A stretch of DNA of 64,000 bases. Source: Gracilaria gracilis. Its lineage: Eukaryota; Rhodophyta; Florideophyceae; Gracilariales; Gracilariaceae. Below the pieces are notes generated by a model, which was not told where the DNA came from, did no database searches, and saw only the letters and a list, made by a program, of their open reading frames with translations. Both the position numbers and the translations under genes were made by a program. Shown here piece by piece: positions 42,749-52,482 of the stretch (the first letter of the stretch is position 1; each line of letters opens with the position of its first letter). The DNA is taken from contig JARGSG010000191.1 in assembly GCA_030374805.1 (NCBI GenBank), positions 1 to 64,000 on the forward strand, read 5' to 3'.

Positions 42749-43066
42749 CAAGCTGATGAGCTTCCTGTGTACTTCTTCAGAATACTCTTTCCGGCTTCTT
42801 AGAAATTCAACAAACGGATCACTTATCTCTGCAGAACCCAGCAAAAGAGTGACACTATGGAATTTTTGTCAGGTTAGTATTATTTGGAACGTAAGCAAGA
42901 GGGTGATGGAGACTAACGTCATGATTTAAATGTGATCGCAGAGCTTAGATAAATGGGAGGGTAGGCGTATTTAGGCGATCGTGAGAATGGTTATGATGAA
43001 TAGATTGGTGCACAAGGAGAGACGCAGCTGGATGTTTAAGATGTGAAAGAGTCAATGACGACACTA

Positions 43067-43558
43067 GTGTCTATTCGACCGGAATTTTGACCTCATATGA
43101 GGTCAGCGTGACCTCATATGAGATCAATTTTGCTCTTGAGAAATAATTGAAAATCAACCTTTTTGAATATTTGAAAATGAGCCACACAGAGAGCTGTATT
43201 GGGTACAGGAAGAAGTAAAAACTTTTCATAGTTCCTCTTAGACATACAGAATAGAAAATTACTTAAACAAAGCTTTAATGCTCAGCTTTAAAACCATATG
43301 CAATTTGTTTAGTACATGCAGATAGATGCAAACTTAAACAGTAAACAAAAATTGTGGGGTTCAGAATACCTTCAAAAAGAGGTAAAGTGCAAATTATGGT
43401 TTCTTTCGTCTAGTAAAGCTAAAGTTGGACGATAATGCAACGAAAGATAAAGCGCTTGGCATTTCGTTCGTATGTAAAACAAGTAGTAGATTTCAGAAAT
43501 TGTAGAGATACGGAAAAATATTTGTTCGCCTCATATGAGGTCAATGTCGAATAGACAC
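43067..43558. mobile_element. Mariner-like MITE, 492 bp
   Basis: Inverted ends GTGTCTATTCGAC (43067-43079 and complement at 43546-43558) with TA on both sides (43065-43066 and 43559-43560), the target duplication of Tc1/mariner elements. Just inside each end lies the palindrome-bearing unit TGACCTCATATGAGG; the left side has it twice. No ORF inside, so it is non-autonomous. Confidence 0.8.
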
Positions 43559-43615
43559 TAGTTGTTGAAGTATGAATCAATTTGGTAATTTACCAGAGGT
43601 ACTCACCGATAGAAT

Positions 43616-43636
43616 GGGGGGGGGGTGGGGGGGTGG
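43616..43636 (+). repeat. G tract (G10 T G7 T GG)
   Basis: Long interrupted guanine run just right of the MITE. It could form a G-quadruplex, and it is also an error-prone place in assembly. Confidence 0.8.
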
Positions 43637-44282
43637 ACTTCTACCTGTAGAGGAGGATCAACTTGATCCGGGAATGCCAAAATGGCATATCAAATGCCGC
43701 ATATGCGACTATCGGATTGATGTGAGATGAGCCCATACCGGCCCGTACAACGAGATGTTTTTGTCCAAAAAAACCTCCATTTTGTATAGATTGTTTCCGA
43801 AGAAGTGCACGTATACTGAGCTCTGAAATCCTACATGATCTTTATGAGAGGAGGGCTTGTCACTGACAAGGAAACCGACCTATATTACGTACTTCAGTCA
43901 TAAGAGGACTCCTCTTAGAGAGGCGATATGCAATGCTTAGTAACTGAATAGTGTTACAGGTGGCCTACTATTTTCTGCATTTTTGGTGACCTCTGGTTGC
44001 GTGGAATATCGACCGTTACGGCGGAAACTTTCCTGGGGGGTGATGAAAGTTTCGTCCATTGCGATTCCTGGTATAGCTACTGTACGGGTAACAGTATGAG
44101 GTCGAAGAGTTTCTTAAAATTACTCCTTATTGCGAAGTGATAGGAGTGCTACAGTACTTACCTTCGTAAATTTAGCCTTCTCTCGTAAAGAACGCAAAAA
44201 CTTTGACGGTCAAAAGCCTTCATCTGTCCACATATCTGCTCTGGAAAACTCCGCCAGTTCCCCTTTTGCCTCCGACAATGAC

Positions 44283-44301
44283 ATGATGATGATGATGATG
44301 A
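44283..44301 (+). repeat. (ATG)n microsatellite
   Basis: About six ATG units in tandem, in a region without a recognised gene. Confidence 0.85.
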
Positions 44302-44877
44302 TTTCGTGGCGATTGTAACTTCAATTCGTGACAGAGCGGGTATCTATCACAACATCATGTCGGCTCAAAAGAAATTTTCCAGACGAGTTATTCAATCGTT
44401 GCGCCTCGCTGATTGGGTGTATCTCTGGGATGAATTCGCTGAAACGACGTACACGTATATGTTCACTTCAAGTGAAGACGGGAGCGCAGAACCTCCTGAT
44501 CTCTCTCAACTGTCAACCGCTGCGGGCGCTCTTGATGTGATGATAACTTAGACATAACGCAGATTTCATGAGATGATAACACACGGTGAAGCACCTTCGC
44601 AATTTCCTCCATTATCCGAAATGAAATCCGAACCTTACCCGCCATCTTCCCTAACGGCTGAAAAACGAGTGCGGTCTTCGCTGAGTCTCGAAGCCGGGGC
44701 CTCTCCAGAATCCAAAGGAAAACGGACTGCCCGGGACTGACCATCTAGGCCACTCCGGTCCCTTCGTTCGCCCCTGGGGCCCTCCTTGTTAGCTACTTAT
44801 GGCTACAACTGAAGCACGCGATATATCGAGGAAAAGATTGTGGTCAATACATGCCAAACAAAGTATGTATTTTTTTC

Positions 44878-46629
44878 TCATGTCGACTTCGTCTTAGACT
44901 TCTTCTTTGCGACAGAAAGCTTTGTCAGATCATTGAAGTAAGTAAGCTGATGCCATCCACCGTACATAATTGCGTCACAGTCATCATCATTTCCAACACT
45001 CATCGACGCCCCAGCCCTTGGCCCAGGCGTCCTACTCTGCCGATCCCCATGAAACAAACAAACCCACATACACTCAGTAGCACTCTTGATACGTAACTCC
45101 CAGACATCCGAGAAGAAAATGCGCTGCAAGCCCTGATCATCCCAACCACCGTACACGATCACATTCTTCCCATTCTTAGATGGCACTGCGCAATGGCCAG
45201 TTCTAGGTTTTGGAACTCTTCCACATATTGTAACTTCACTCCACACAAACGAATCTGTGGACAAGAAGTGTACATCATTGAAACACTTTGTCTTATTGTT
45301 TCCACCAAACAACACAAGAAATCCGGATGCTGGCGTTAAACTTGCATAAGACCGAGCACTGGGACGCATACTCTTAGCCGACGGCTTAATCTTCTTCCAG
45401 CTGCAAAGATCCTCCAACACAAAAAGATCATTAAGCCACCTTTTGCCATTGATGCCACCATACACGACAACATCCTTAGTACCTGGAATAAGCGATGCAC
45501 AATGACCAGCACGAGCCGACGGCTGAGGCCCAAGGTACGACGGTGGATACCATGAAAAATACGAAGTATCATACACGAGCAAGTCGTTGGTCTGTACTCG
45601 TTCTCCATCAACCTGTTTTTCACCACCAAAAATCAATAAATTGTTATCAATCACGCAAGTAGTATGCCAAGCACGCCCACCATCAGGCATGGGAGGCACA
45701 TCATGTCCAGTAAGCACCCACCGATTCTCCTTGGCTTTATAAAGTGACATAGACTCGAAAAAGCCCGACAGTTCAGATTCCCCTCCCAATAACAGATACT
45801 CATCATCACCCACCTTGGACAGCGTGGCGCCCCATCGGCGTGACGGAAAGGTACTATCCGCCACTTGTATAGTAGTCCACGGCGTGACGACATTGATCTT
45901 CGGGGAGTGCTTGGTCGGGCTACACAGTACGACAGGCTTTTCGTCGAATCGCACCCGTTTTCCTTGCTTCGCACCGCGATCCTCAACCTTAGGCAGCTGT
46001 AACGCACGTTTCTGAGGCTGCTTTGACTTGGCCTTTGGCTGTTTCTTCGCAATGTTATTAGATTGCAATGTGGCCTTCTCTGCAGCTTGAGTGGCCATCG
46101 GTTCAGGAGGCTGCGAAGCAGGCAATTGCTCGGAACACGCGGGGGGCTGCTCGGTAGTGTGCACGTCAGCCGGTGCCGTGTGTTGCGTACTCTGAGTCAG
46201 ACGATTGACCAAACACGACTCGATACGCAGCGGCGAAGACGGGGGAGAAGGCGATGACCTCGGCGTGAGCTGCAAGTACTGGTGCGGGAAGTGTGGCAGA
46301 GGCACGGCAGTTCTGATATCATGGTCCACGAAAGAATCTGGTGGCTGTGAACACGGAAAGGAAGCAGGCTCAGCCAACTGCGGAACAAGTGGCGACGGTT
46401 CCCGAAGCGCAGGGACAACCGAAGGGGCTGGACTGAAGGCTGGAACAATGGACTGTTCCTGGCATTGTCGATTGGGCGGCAGCGCCTCAAACAACACGGT
46501 ACCCGAAAAGTTGGAGAAGGTGAGTCTTACGGCGCGCTCGTCGACGAGCTGCACGCTGGGCATGCAGGCCGAAACAGGCACAGAAAGGCGCAAAAGGCCG
46601 CACGTGAGTTCGGTGGTGGAAGAAGTCAT
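44878..46629 (-). CDS. Kelch-repeat protein
   Basis: Protein of 583 residues from ATG 46629. The N-terminal half is Pro/Ser/Gln-rich, with a basic KKQPKAKSKQPQKR tract (possible nuclear signal). The C-terminal half has about six kelch units forming a beta-propeller, each with a YLLLGG, LLIFGGE, VVVYGGI, LVLFGGN, VIVYGGW or AIMYGGW strand and a trailing W or Y. The frame stays open upstream to a GTG at 46824, but that part looks like promoter sequence. It ends in KKKSKTKST. Kelch propellers bind protein partners; no BTB or F-box domain shows which pathway. It is divergent from the riboflavin gene, with an E2F-like site between them. Confidence 0.8.
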   Translation of the reverse strand: MTSSTTELTCGLLRLSVPVSACMPSVQLVDERAVRLTFSNFSGTVLFEALPPNRQCQEQSIVPAFSPAPSVVPALREPSPLVPQLAEPASFPCSQPPDSFVDHDIRTAVPLPHFPHQYLQLTPRSSPSPPSSPLRIESCLVNRLTQSTQHTAPADVHTTEQPPACSEQLPASQPPEPMATQAAEKATLQSNNIAKKQPKAKSKQPQKRALQLPKVEDRGAKQGKRVRFDEKPVVLCSPTKHSPKINVVTPWTTIQVADSTFPSRRWGATLSKVGDDEYLLLGGESELSGFFESMSLYKAKENRWVLTGHDVPPMPDGGRAWHTTCVIDNNLLIFGGEKQVDGERVQTNDLLVYDTSYFSWYPPSYLGPQPSARAGHCASLIPGTKDVVVYGGINGKRWLNDLFVLEDLCSWKKIKPSAKSMRPSARSYASLTPASGFLVLFGGNNKTKCFNDVHFLSTDSFVWSEVTICGRVPKPRTGHCAVPSKNGKNVIVYGGWDDQGLQRIFFSDVWELRIKSATECMWVCLFHGDRQSRTPGPRAGASMSVGNDDDCDAIMYGGWHQLTYFNDLTKLSVAKKKSKTKST

Positions 46630-46734
46630 AGCGCTGGTCAATGCGCATCGGCGAAGGCGATGCGGGCGAGGAAGCCCGCGCGCACTGTTGGGTGCACAGC
46701 TCTTTGCCGCCACGCAGCGGCGCGCGCAAAGTTG

Positions 46735-46754
46735 GGCGTTTTGGCGCCAAAACG
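46735..46754. promoter_or_regulatory. E2F-type palindrome in divergent promoter
   Basis: A 20-bp perfect palindrome centred on TTTTGGCGCCAAAA (46738-46751), the classic E2F/DP binding form. It lies 106 bp upstream of the kelch start and about 440 bp upstream of the RibBA start. Cell-cycle control is an inference from the site. Confidence 0.6.
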
Positions 46755-47196
46755 CTGCGCGAGCAGTGCCACGCAGCCAGCGCGCACAGCGCAAGCGGTG
46801 ACAAAGATGCGACGTGGCGTTCACGCATCACGGCGCGGTGGGCGGGGCGCGAGCGGCCAAGTGCTTGACAGAGAACGGCTGCGTGATAATGGCGCCCAAT
46901 GGCTGCCGGATTGCTGGCCGCACGCGCGCGGGGGCGCGTCGTTGTGTCATCGTCGCGTGCATCGCGCGTTGTTCGTGTGCCGCAGCTGACGCGGCGCTTG
47001 CCTTTCTTTTCTACCGCGTCGTGCGTGGTCGCGACATATGCACTGGAACCGCCTCCCGCTGCACCGGAGGTGTTATCATTTTCCTCCCAACATTCGCGCT
47101 CGTGCTTGTGCTCCTACCTTCGTGTCTACTTATACCGTCTGCATCTTCTTCCAGCCCCGCCCCGTTCTGGCAGTCTGGCTCAATCTCACCGTCGAC

Positions 47197-48630
47197 ATGG
47201 CTTTCGTTCACACCCCGTCGCCTCTTCTCAACCGCTCCTCTCTCCCATCCACTCGTGCATCTCGCGCTGCTTCGCGCTTCACAGTCAAAGCCGTCGCCCC
47301 TCCTCAGCGAAGGACAGCCTCCTTCAGTGGCTGGCTGCCCGAGTCCCCTCCGTCAAACACTGCCAGCCTGCTACTCTCTGACGATGGCTGGTGCTTCGGT
47401 CGCGAGTCCGTCGAGGCGGCGCTGGAAGCCATGGCTCAAGGCAAGTTCATCGTTGTGACAGACGACGAAAATCGCGAGAACGAGGGTGATCTCATCATCG
47501 CAGCCGACAAGGTCACTCCGGAGGCCATTGCATTCATGGTCCGGTACACCTCTGGCGTTATCTGCTGCGCCATGGAAGGCCATGACCTCGATCGCCTCCA
47601 ACTTCAACAGATGGTTGCTAACAACACCGACCCAAAGAATACAGCCTTCACCATTACCTGCGACTTCAAAGACGGTACCTCGACTGGTATCTCTGCTGCT
47701 GATCGCGCAAAGACGCTCCGTGCCCTAGCCGATCCAAATTCGCACCCCGACCAATTCCACCGCCCGGGCCACATCTTCCCGCTGCGCTACCGGGAAGGCG
47801 GAGTGCTCAGGCGCGCTGGACACACGGAGGCTTCCGTTGATTTTTCGCGCTTGGCTGGTTCCGCTCCGGTCGGTGTCCTCAGCGAGATTGTCAATGACAG
47901 TGACGGATCTATGGCCCGTCTCCCGCAATTACGCAAGTTTGCGAAGGAACATGATTTAGTCCTCACTTCCATTGCCGATCTCGTCAAGTACCGTCGTATG
48001 CAAGAGAAGCTTGTGACTCGTATCGCAGGTACTCCAGCACGTTTACCTACCCGCTACGGGACATTTGACGCGCATGCCTACCGTTCAGTGCTCGACGATG
48101 TTGACCATCTTGCCCTTGTCGTGGGAGGCGGCGATGATCCGCAAAATCCAAACTTTGAAGGCCCTGTACTCGTCAGAGTGCATTCTGAGTGCTGTACTGG
48201 GGATGTTTTCGGTTCCTTGCGGTGCGATTGCGGCCCTCAGCTGGATTTCGCTATGCGTGAAATTTCTGCAGCAGGTCGTGGCGTTCTTGTGTACCTACGT
48301 GGCCAGGAAGGCCGTGGTATTGGCCTGGGGCACAAGATGAGGGCATATGCGTTGCAAGATCAAGGTAGAGACACAGTTGAGGCCAACGAAGATCTAGGTT
48401 TCCCTGTTGACAGCAGAGAGTACGGCATCGGTGCGCAGATTCTCACTGATCTTAACGTCAAGGAAATAATTCTAATGACTAATAATCCAGCAAAGTACTC
48501 TGGTCTCACTGGGTACGGACTTTCCATTGTTGAGAGATTACCAGTTCAGGTGTCGCCAAATCCAGAGAACCTGGCATATCTCACCACGAAGAAAGAAAAG
48601 ATGGGACATTGGCTGAATATAACTTCCTAG
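47197..48630 (+). CDS. ribBA: Bifunctional 3,4-dihydroxy-2-butanone-4-phosphate synthase / GTP cyclohydrolase II
   Basis: Catalyses the two entry reactions of riboflavin synthesis: ribulose 5-phosphate to dihydroxybutanone phosphate, and GTP ring opening. 477 residues. Residues 1-55 are Ser/Arg/Pro-rich with few acidic residues, like a plastid transit peptide. The synthase half has DDENRENEG (89-97) and GHTEASVDF. The cyclohydrolase half has zinc ligands C332, C343 and C345 (spacing C-x10-C-x-C, counted from C332) and RGQEGRGIGL. All key motifs are present. ATG 47197 gives the leader that best fits a transit peptide; an in-frame ATG at 47038 would add 53 residues. It converges with the CDC5-like gene across a gap of 216 bp. 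Confidence 0.93.
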   Translation: MAFVHTPSPLLNRSSLPSTRASRAASRFTVKAVAPPQRRTASFSGWLPESPPSNTASLLLSDDGWCFGRESVEAALEAMAQGKFIVVTDDENRENEGDLIIAADKVTPEAIAFMVRYTSGVICCAMEGHDLDRLQLQQMVANNTDPKNTAFTITCDFKDGTSTGISAADRAKTLRALADPNSHPDQFHRPGHIFPLRYREGGVLRRAGHTEASVDFSRLAGSAPVGVLSEIVNDSDGSMARLPQLRKFAKEHDLVLTSIADLVKYRRMQEKLVTRIAGTPARLPTRYGTFDAHAYRSVLDDVDHLALVVGGGDDPQNPNFEGPVLVRVHSECCTGDVFGSLRCDCGPQLDFAMREISAAGRGVLVYLRGQEGRGIGLGHKMRAYALQDQGRDTVEANEDLGFPVDSREYGIGAQILTDLNVKEIILMTNNPAKYSGLTGYGLSIVERLPVQVSPNPENLAYLTTKKEKMGHWLNITS

Positions 48631-48846
48631 AAGGCTTAACTAACCCCTCATGTTCCTCGTGACTGTATCTGCTGGCTTACTTCCACTGAACACTTTGTTT
48701 CGCCAAGCACTGTCGAAAGCTTCCTCGGTGTCAGTGCGAACCTTTAAACTTCTCCACTTACTACTTGCGGCAGTGAAAACCACCAACCGACAACAAGACA
48801 AGTCAACTTGGCGAGATAAAGATGAGATGAATTCAATCGCTTTTCG

Positions 48847-51015
48847 TCATGGACTTCGCTTATCTTTCAGTTCCCGGATGAGATTGACGATTGCTGTTTC
48901 ATCTGTCGCTTCTTTGGCTTCCGGAATAATACTTTTTTCCCCAACAAACTTTTCTCGGAGTTGTTGTAGTATGGAATTGTCATTACCCACATTCTTTTTG
49001 CTCATATCTACAAGAGTCTTTTCATATAAACCCTGAAGGAGTTTACGTCTCTCACTGCTCTCGAGCTCCAATTCTGGTCCCAAAGTTGCACTTGCCCCTG
49101 TCTCTTGTACTGAGGTGTATTCTTTTTCAGCAGGTGACACATCTTTTGAATTCAGAACCTCTAGAAGCCGTTCTTGGAAGTCAAACGCGAGAGAACCGTC
49201 CTTTGCAATTTCCTCGTTTATGAGATCCATCCCTCTGGACGTATCTTTCTGAGTGAGGTAATCATGGTGGGTCACCTCGTCTAGTCTGTCGAGCATGCTC
49301 ACAGTCACGATCCCTCCGTTCTGCTTCTCTTCTTGTAATAACCGGTGGTACTCATTGTCTCGATTGATGAGGAAGTTCAGTTCTTCCGCGAGTGCATTAT
49401 TTCTGGCGGCTATACGAGGGATAGGTAAGCCTCGCCTTGCCGCCGATGACAAGAATCTTGTTCTTTCTGATTCCAGGAGGGAACGTTTTCCATTCTGACG
49501 TTGCCTTGCTTCGTCCTCAACATCGATTTCTTCGTCCTCTAGTTCTGGTGAAACATTTGTGGCCTCATCATCAGATATATCGTCACTTTGTACATCGATT
49601 TCGTACTCGTTCTCTGGCTCCGGAAGATTTCTAAACCCACGTTTGACAATTTCAGTTAAGGTGGATTTTCTGTCTTCAGTGGCCCCAGAACTCGTGTTTG
49701 AGCCATACACTGAGCCAGGAGTCATTAGCGGCGTTGCCAACGGATTAGGTGTTCTCAGTTCACTTGGTGCTGGTGTAACACGTCCTCCAAGCCCCAGCTG
49801 TTGAACATCTGGATTTGGACCTCCTCGTAAGGGAGTTGCTACTGATTTCATATCAATGAGTGTCTGAACCTGCCTCTTTCGTGCAACAGCCCATGGCTCT
49901 GGAGTAAACCGGTTTTGGTTTGGTTCTGACCCGTTAAGGGTAACGTTTGTCGCTTGCGTACTTTTCATGAGCGGAGGCTTTCCAGGTTTTATAGCTTTTG
50001 AGCTACTTGGCTTAACCAAGGATCCGTTTTGAGACTTTGAGAGTTTTGCCAACTCCAGATCGGACAACTGAGGTGGAGGAAGGGATAACTTGGCTTTTTT
50101 GAGAGGAGGACTGCGTGGTGCTCGTACTCTATCAAGGCCAAGAGCTGCTGGCAAGTTCGTTTTTTCAAGCTCTTTCCGCTTCGCTCTGTCTCGCTTCTGC
50201 GCCTCTTCTTCCCTTTCTGCGGAGGTTTTTCCTTTGTACTTCTGCAGCAGCTTGCCAATTTGTTCCCTGTGACCTGCCTGCTTTTCTAGTAAAGAGTCTT
50301 CTTGCGTGGTATCAAAGAACCCAGGAACTGGTTTCCTTTCAAAAGGAATCTCCGTTCCATAATCCGTAACGTTCTTTTTCTTTCGAAAGAGCTTCACATC
50401 TATACCAGCAGCCTTTAACTCTCTTCGCTTTTGTAGCAATGCCAACCTCTTTGCGACTTCAAGTTGCTTTTCCCTGGCCTTTCGCTTGGCTTTCTTTCCC
50501 TTGGTGTTGGCTAACCTAGCTCTGGCCTCACTAAGCATCTCCAACTCGTCTTCATCCATGTCCACAGGGTCTGGTCTTGCTGCCTTCGTTTCCGGGGCTG
50601 CATCTGTGTCACCAGGTCTGCCTCGCGAACCCGCAGCTGCACCGGACCCAACTGACGCACTTCCTGCTTTGCTTGCACTCGCGCCATCGCCTTGTTGAGC
50701 TTGATCAATTAATTCTTCGTAATGTTCAATGCACTGCGCAGCCGTCCTCCCAATCATAGGAGCGATTGTCCGCCAAGATGTAGGCATGACCTTAACAAGA
50801 TGCAGCAACTTCTCTTCTTCTTCCCTAGTCCAAGGAGTTTTTTTAATCGCCGGGTCCAGCCATTCGTACCAACGTGCTTTGCATTGCGTTGCCGATTTTC
50901 GTCCTAGAAGCGAAGCTATTCGAGCCCATTGGTTCATTCCATATTTCATTACTGCCGCCTTAAGGATTTCATCTTCCGAGTTCTTCCACACTCCTCCTCT
51001 AAATTGTATCCTCAT
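48847..51015 (-). CDS. CDC5: CDC5-like Myb splicing factor (NineTeen complex)
   Basis: Protein of 722 residues. CDC5/Cef1 is a core member of the Prp19 (NineTeen) complex, needed for spliceosome activation. It starts MRIQFRGGVWKNSEDE, the near-invariant family start. Two Myb repeats follow, with W10, W30 and W49, then W62 and W81, including ATQCKARWYEWLDP and AAQCIEHYEELID. Then come a basic KGKKAKRKAREKQLE region, DYGTEIPFERKPVPGF, and an acidic coiled C-terminus. The length is close to that of plant and animal relatives (about 800). ATG 51015 is well supported by homology. Its presence shows that splicing is kept although most genes here have no introns. It shares a divergent promoter of about 555 bp with RRS1. 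Confidence 0.93.
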   Translation of the reverse strand: MRIQFRGGVWKNSEDEILKAAVMKYGMNQWARIASLLGRKSATQCKARWYEWLDPAIKKTPWTREEEEKLLHLVKVMPTSWRTIAPMIGRTAAQCIEHYEELIDQAQQGDGASASKAGSASVGSGAAAGSRGRPGDTDAAPETKAARPDPVDMDEDELEMLSEARARLANTKGKKAKRKAREKQLEVAKRLALLQKRRELKAAGIDVKLFRKKKNVTDYGTEIPFERKPVPGFFDTTQEDSLLEKQAGHREQIGKLLQKYKGKTSAEREEEAQKRDRAKRKELEKTNLPAALGLDRVRAPRSPPLKKAKLSLPPPQLSDLELAKLSKSQNGSLVKPSSSKAIKPGKPPLMKSTQATNVTLNGSEPNQNRFTPEPWAVARKRQVQTLIDMKSVATPLRGGPNPDVQQLGLGGRVTPAPSELRTPNPLATPLMTPGSVYGSNTSSGATEDRKSTLTEIVKRGFRNLPEPENEYEIDVQSDDISDDEATNVSPELEDEEIDVEDEARQRQNGKRSLLESERTRFLSSAARRGLPIPRIAARNNALAEELNFLINRDNEYHRLLQEEKQNGGIVTVSMLDRLDEVTHHDYLTQKDTSRGMDLINEEIAKDGSLAFDFQERLLEVLNSKDVSPAEKEYTSVQETGASATLGPELELESSERRKLLQGLYEKTLVDMSKKNVGNDNSILQQLREKFVGEKSIIPEAKEATDETAIVNLIRELKDKRSP

Positions 51016-51570
51016 GATGAATATGGATGGAAAACACTGACAAAAGGAGCTATAAGTGAACTGTGGGAGGGAGTGGAAGGAATGTGTGTCAACTGTCGTC
51101 GGGTAATTTTCTGAATGACTTCGTTTTAAACAAGTAGACCAGCAAACTCTTAACCTGTGTGGGGGTTCTCAGCCAAGTGCTTTATCTGCAGAGAATTGGA
51201 CAGCTTAAGTTGGTCCTGCCTTGAACAAAAAAAGGGCAGAGACGAACGAGCCCAAGTTCTTGTTTCTCTTCAGCAACATTTCAGCGTGATGTGCAATTTC
51301 AGTTTCACAACAAATTGGGAATTATTCCAACTCAATTTCTTCAACAAATTATTAATTGCCTAACTCTTTTAAGCCCACAATGGACGTCGTACGTTCTCTT
51401 CGGTGACATTGATCCTCCGCCCCATCCGAGTCTTAGGAGAGCCGTCTCCGAGAAGGGAAGAGAACTACTGAGTACTGCCCCACCAGGAACAACTGCTTTT
51501 GTACTCGTACAAGTCTCCCAGATTTTCTGTGTATTGGCCTTGCTATTCGAACGTCGTTGTTTCAAATTCA

Positions 51571-52380
51571 ATGTCTACGACTACTGATGTTGTGCCGGCA
51601 GAGGGGCCAGACGCTCCAACTGGCATTGAGATAGATCTTGGAAATCTTACTGCGTTCGACAAACGTATCTACGAAGGAGATGAACTTGAAAGGACAACGG
51701 AGGCTGTTCAAACGTTAGTGACAGCCATTTTCTGTTTGCCTGCTGAGAGTACAGAGGACGGGAAGCTAGTGAAATTGCCACCACCATCATTTGCACTGCC
51801 GCGTGAAAAGCCAATACCCCAAGAGCGACCGCTTACTAAATGGGAAAAGTTTGCCAAGGAGAAGGGTATCACAAAGAAGAAAAGAGATAGACTGGTGCTC
51901 GATGAAGCTACAGGCGAATACGTGCCACGGTATGGTCGCGGCAGTAAGAACTCGTTGCAAAAGGATGTTATTATTCCGCATAAAGAGGGTATGGGAGACG
52001 AATATGATCCATTCGCCGAGAAAAGAAAGGACAAGAAACTTAGAGTGAAAGAAAACAAAAAGAAGCAGACTGCCAATATTCGTCTAACGCAGAAATCTCG
52101 CGGTGCTCAGATAAATCCTATGCAAGCGTTAGATGTAGCGGCCACTGGCCCAAGCGGGAAGAAGTTCTTGCCAAAGAAAGGCCTTAAAGATGCTCTGGCA
52201 GTAGTCCAAAAGTCTACCGCTTCTGCTGGTAAATTTGATAAGAAGGTTCCAAAGGAACCTAAGCAAAAGTCGCGAGGAGTGAAACGAAGGTTTGAGAGTG
52301 TTGTGTCTAAGAGTGGGATTGTACAGGAGAAGGAAAGATCACACAAGATAGCTGAACGAGTGTTACTACAAAACCGTTAG
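51571..52380 (+). CDS. RRS1: RRS1-like ribosome biogenesis regulator
   Basis: Protein of 269 residues. RRS1 joins Rpf2 and the 5S RNP in assembling the large ribosomal subunit in the nucleolus. Family marks are LGNLTAFD near residue 25, LPREKPIPQERPLTKWEKFA in the middle (the P-x-P-K-x-x-T-K-W-E-x-F signature), RYGRGSKN and ADEYDPFAEKR-like GDEYDPFAEKRKDKK. The tail is Lys/Arg-rich. The frame is open 72 bases upstream without an ATG, so 51571 is the start. It converges with the kinase fusion gene, leaving about 100 bp. Confidence 0.9.
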   Translation: MSTTTDVVPAEGPDAPTGIEIDLGNLTAFDKRIYEGDELERTTEAVQTLVTAIFCLPAESTEDGKLVKLPPPSFALPREKPIPQERPLTKWEKFAKEKGITKKKRDRLVLDEATGEYVPRYGRGSKNSLQKDVIIPHKEGMGDEYDPFAEKRKDKKLRVKENKKKQTANIRLTQKSRGAQINPMQALDVAATGPSGKKFLPKKGLKDALAVVQKSTASAGKFDKKVPKEPKQKSRGVKRRFESVVSKSGIVQEKERSHKIAERVLLQNR

Positions 52381-52482
52381 TGTTAACTTCCGTGTGAAAT
52401 ACTGTTAAACGATTCTTGCTAGCTAGAGGATTCTATTTCGAGATCTACAAAGGAAGGGACCATAACGCGTGTAACGTAATGG

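Larger units (their letters stand above)
26670..42922 (-). pseudogene. Unrecognised host gene split by gypsy-2
   Basis: The - strand reading frame on both sides of gypsy-2 joins in phase once the element and one CAAGC copy are removed. Exon 1 is ATG-AC at 42922-42918. A 63-bp intron (42917-42855) has GTTAGT, branch sequence TACTAAC and CATAG, and removing it keeps the frame. The coding part continues 42854-42749, then 27464-26670. The parts total 906 nt (301 codons plus stop). The protein is Cys-rich in the middle (CICGNTFVC, then FCYKDISC) and partly hydrophobic; I recognise no family. A second intron (GTAAGC at 26774 to CTACAG at 26699) is possible and would shorten the end. With about 15 kb inserted in its coding part, this allele should be null. 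Confidence 0.65.
43559..44877. other. Intergenic region before gene island
   Basis: No convincing gene. A short + frame (44282-44551), preceded by a GAT microsatellite, reads IYHNIMSAQKKFSRRVIQSL and onward. It has no family match and no upstream ATG beyond the repeat; it may be a last exon or chance. Confidence 0.3.

Noticed and set aside
43616-43636. Telomere-like or regulatory G repeat
   Set aside because: An irregular single G run, not a telomeric unit array. Kept only as a simple repeat.
46630-46824. Longer kelch protein start
   Set aside because: The upstream start is GTG and the stretch contains the E2F palindrome and GC-rich promoter-like sequence.
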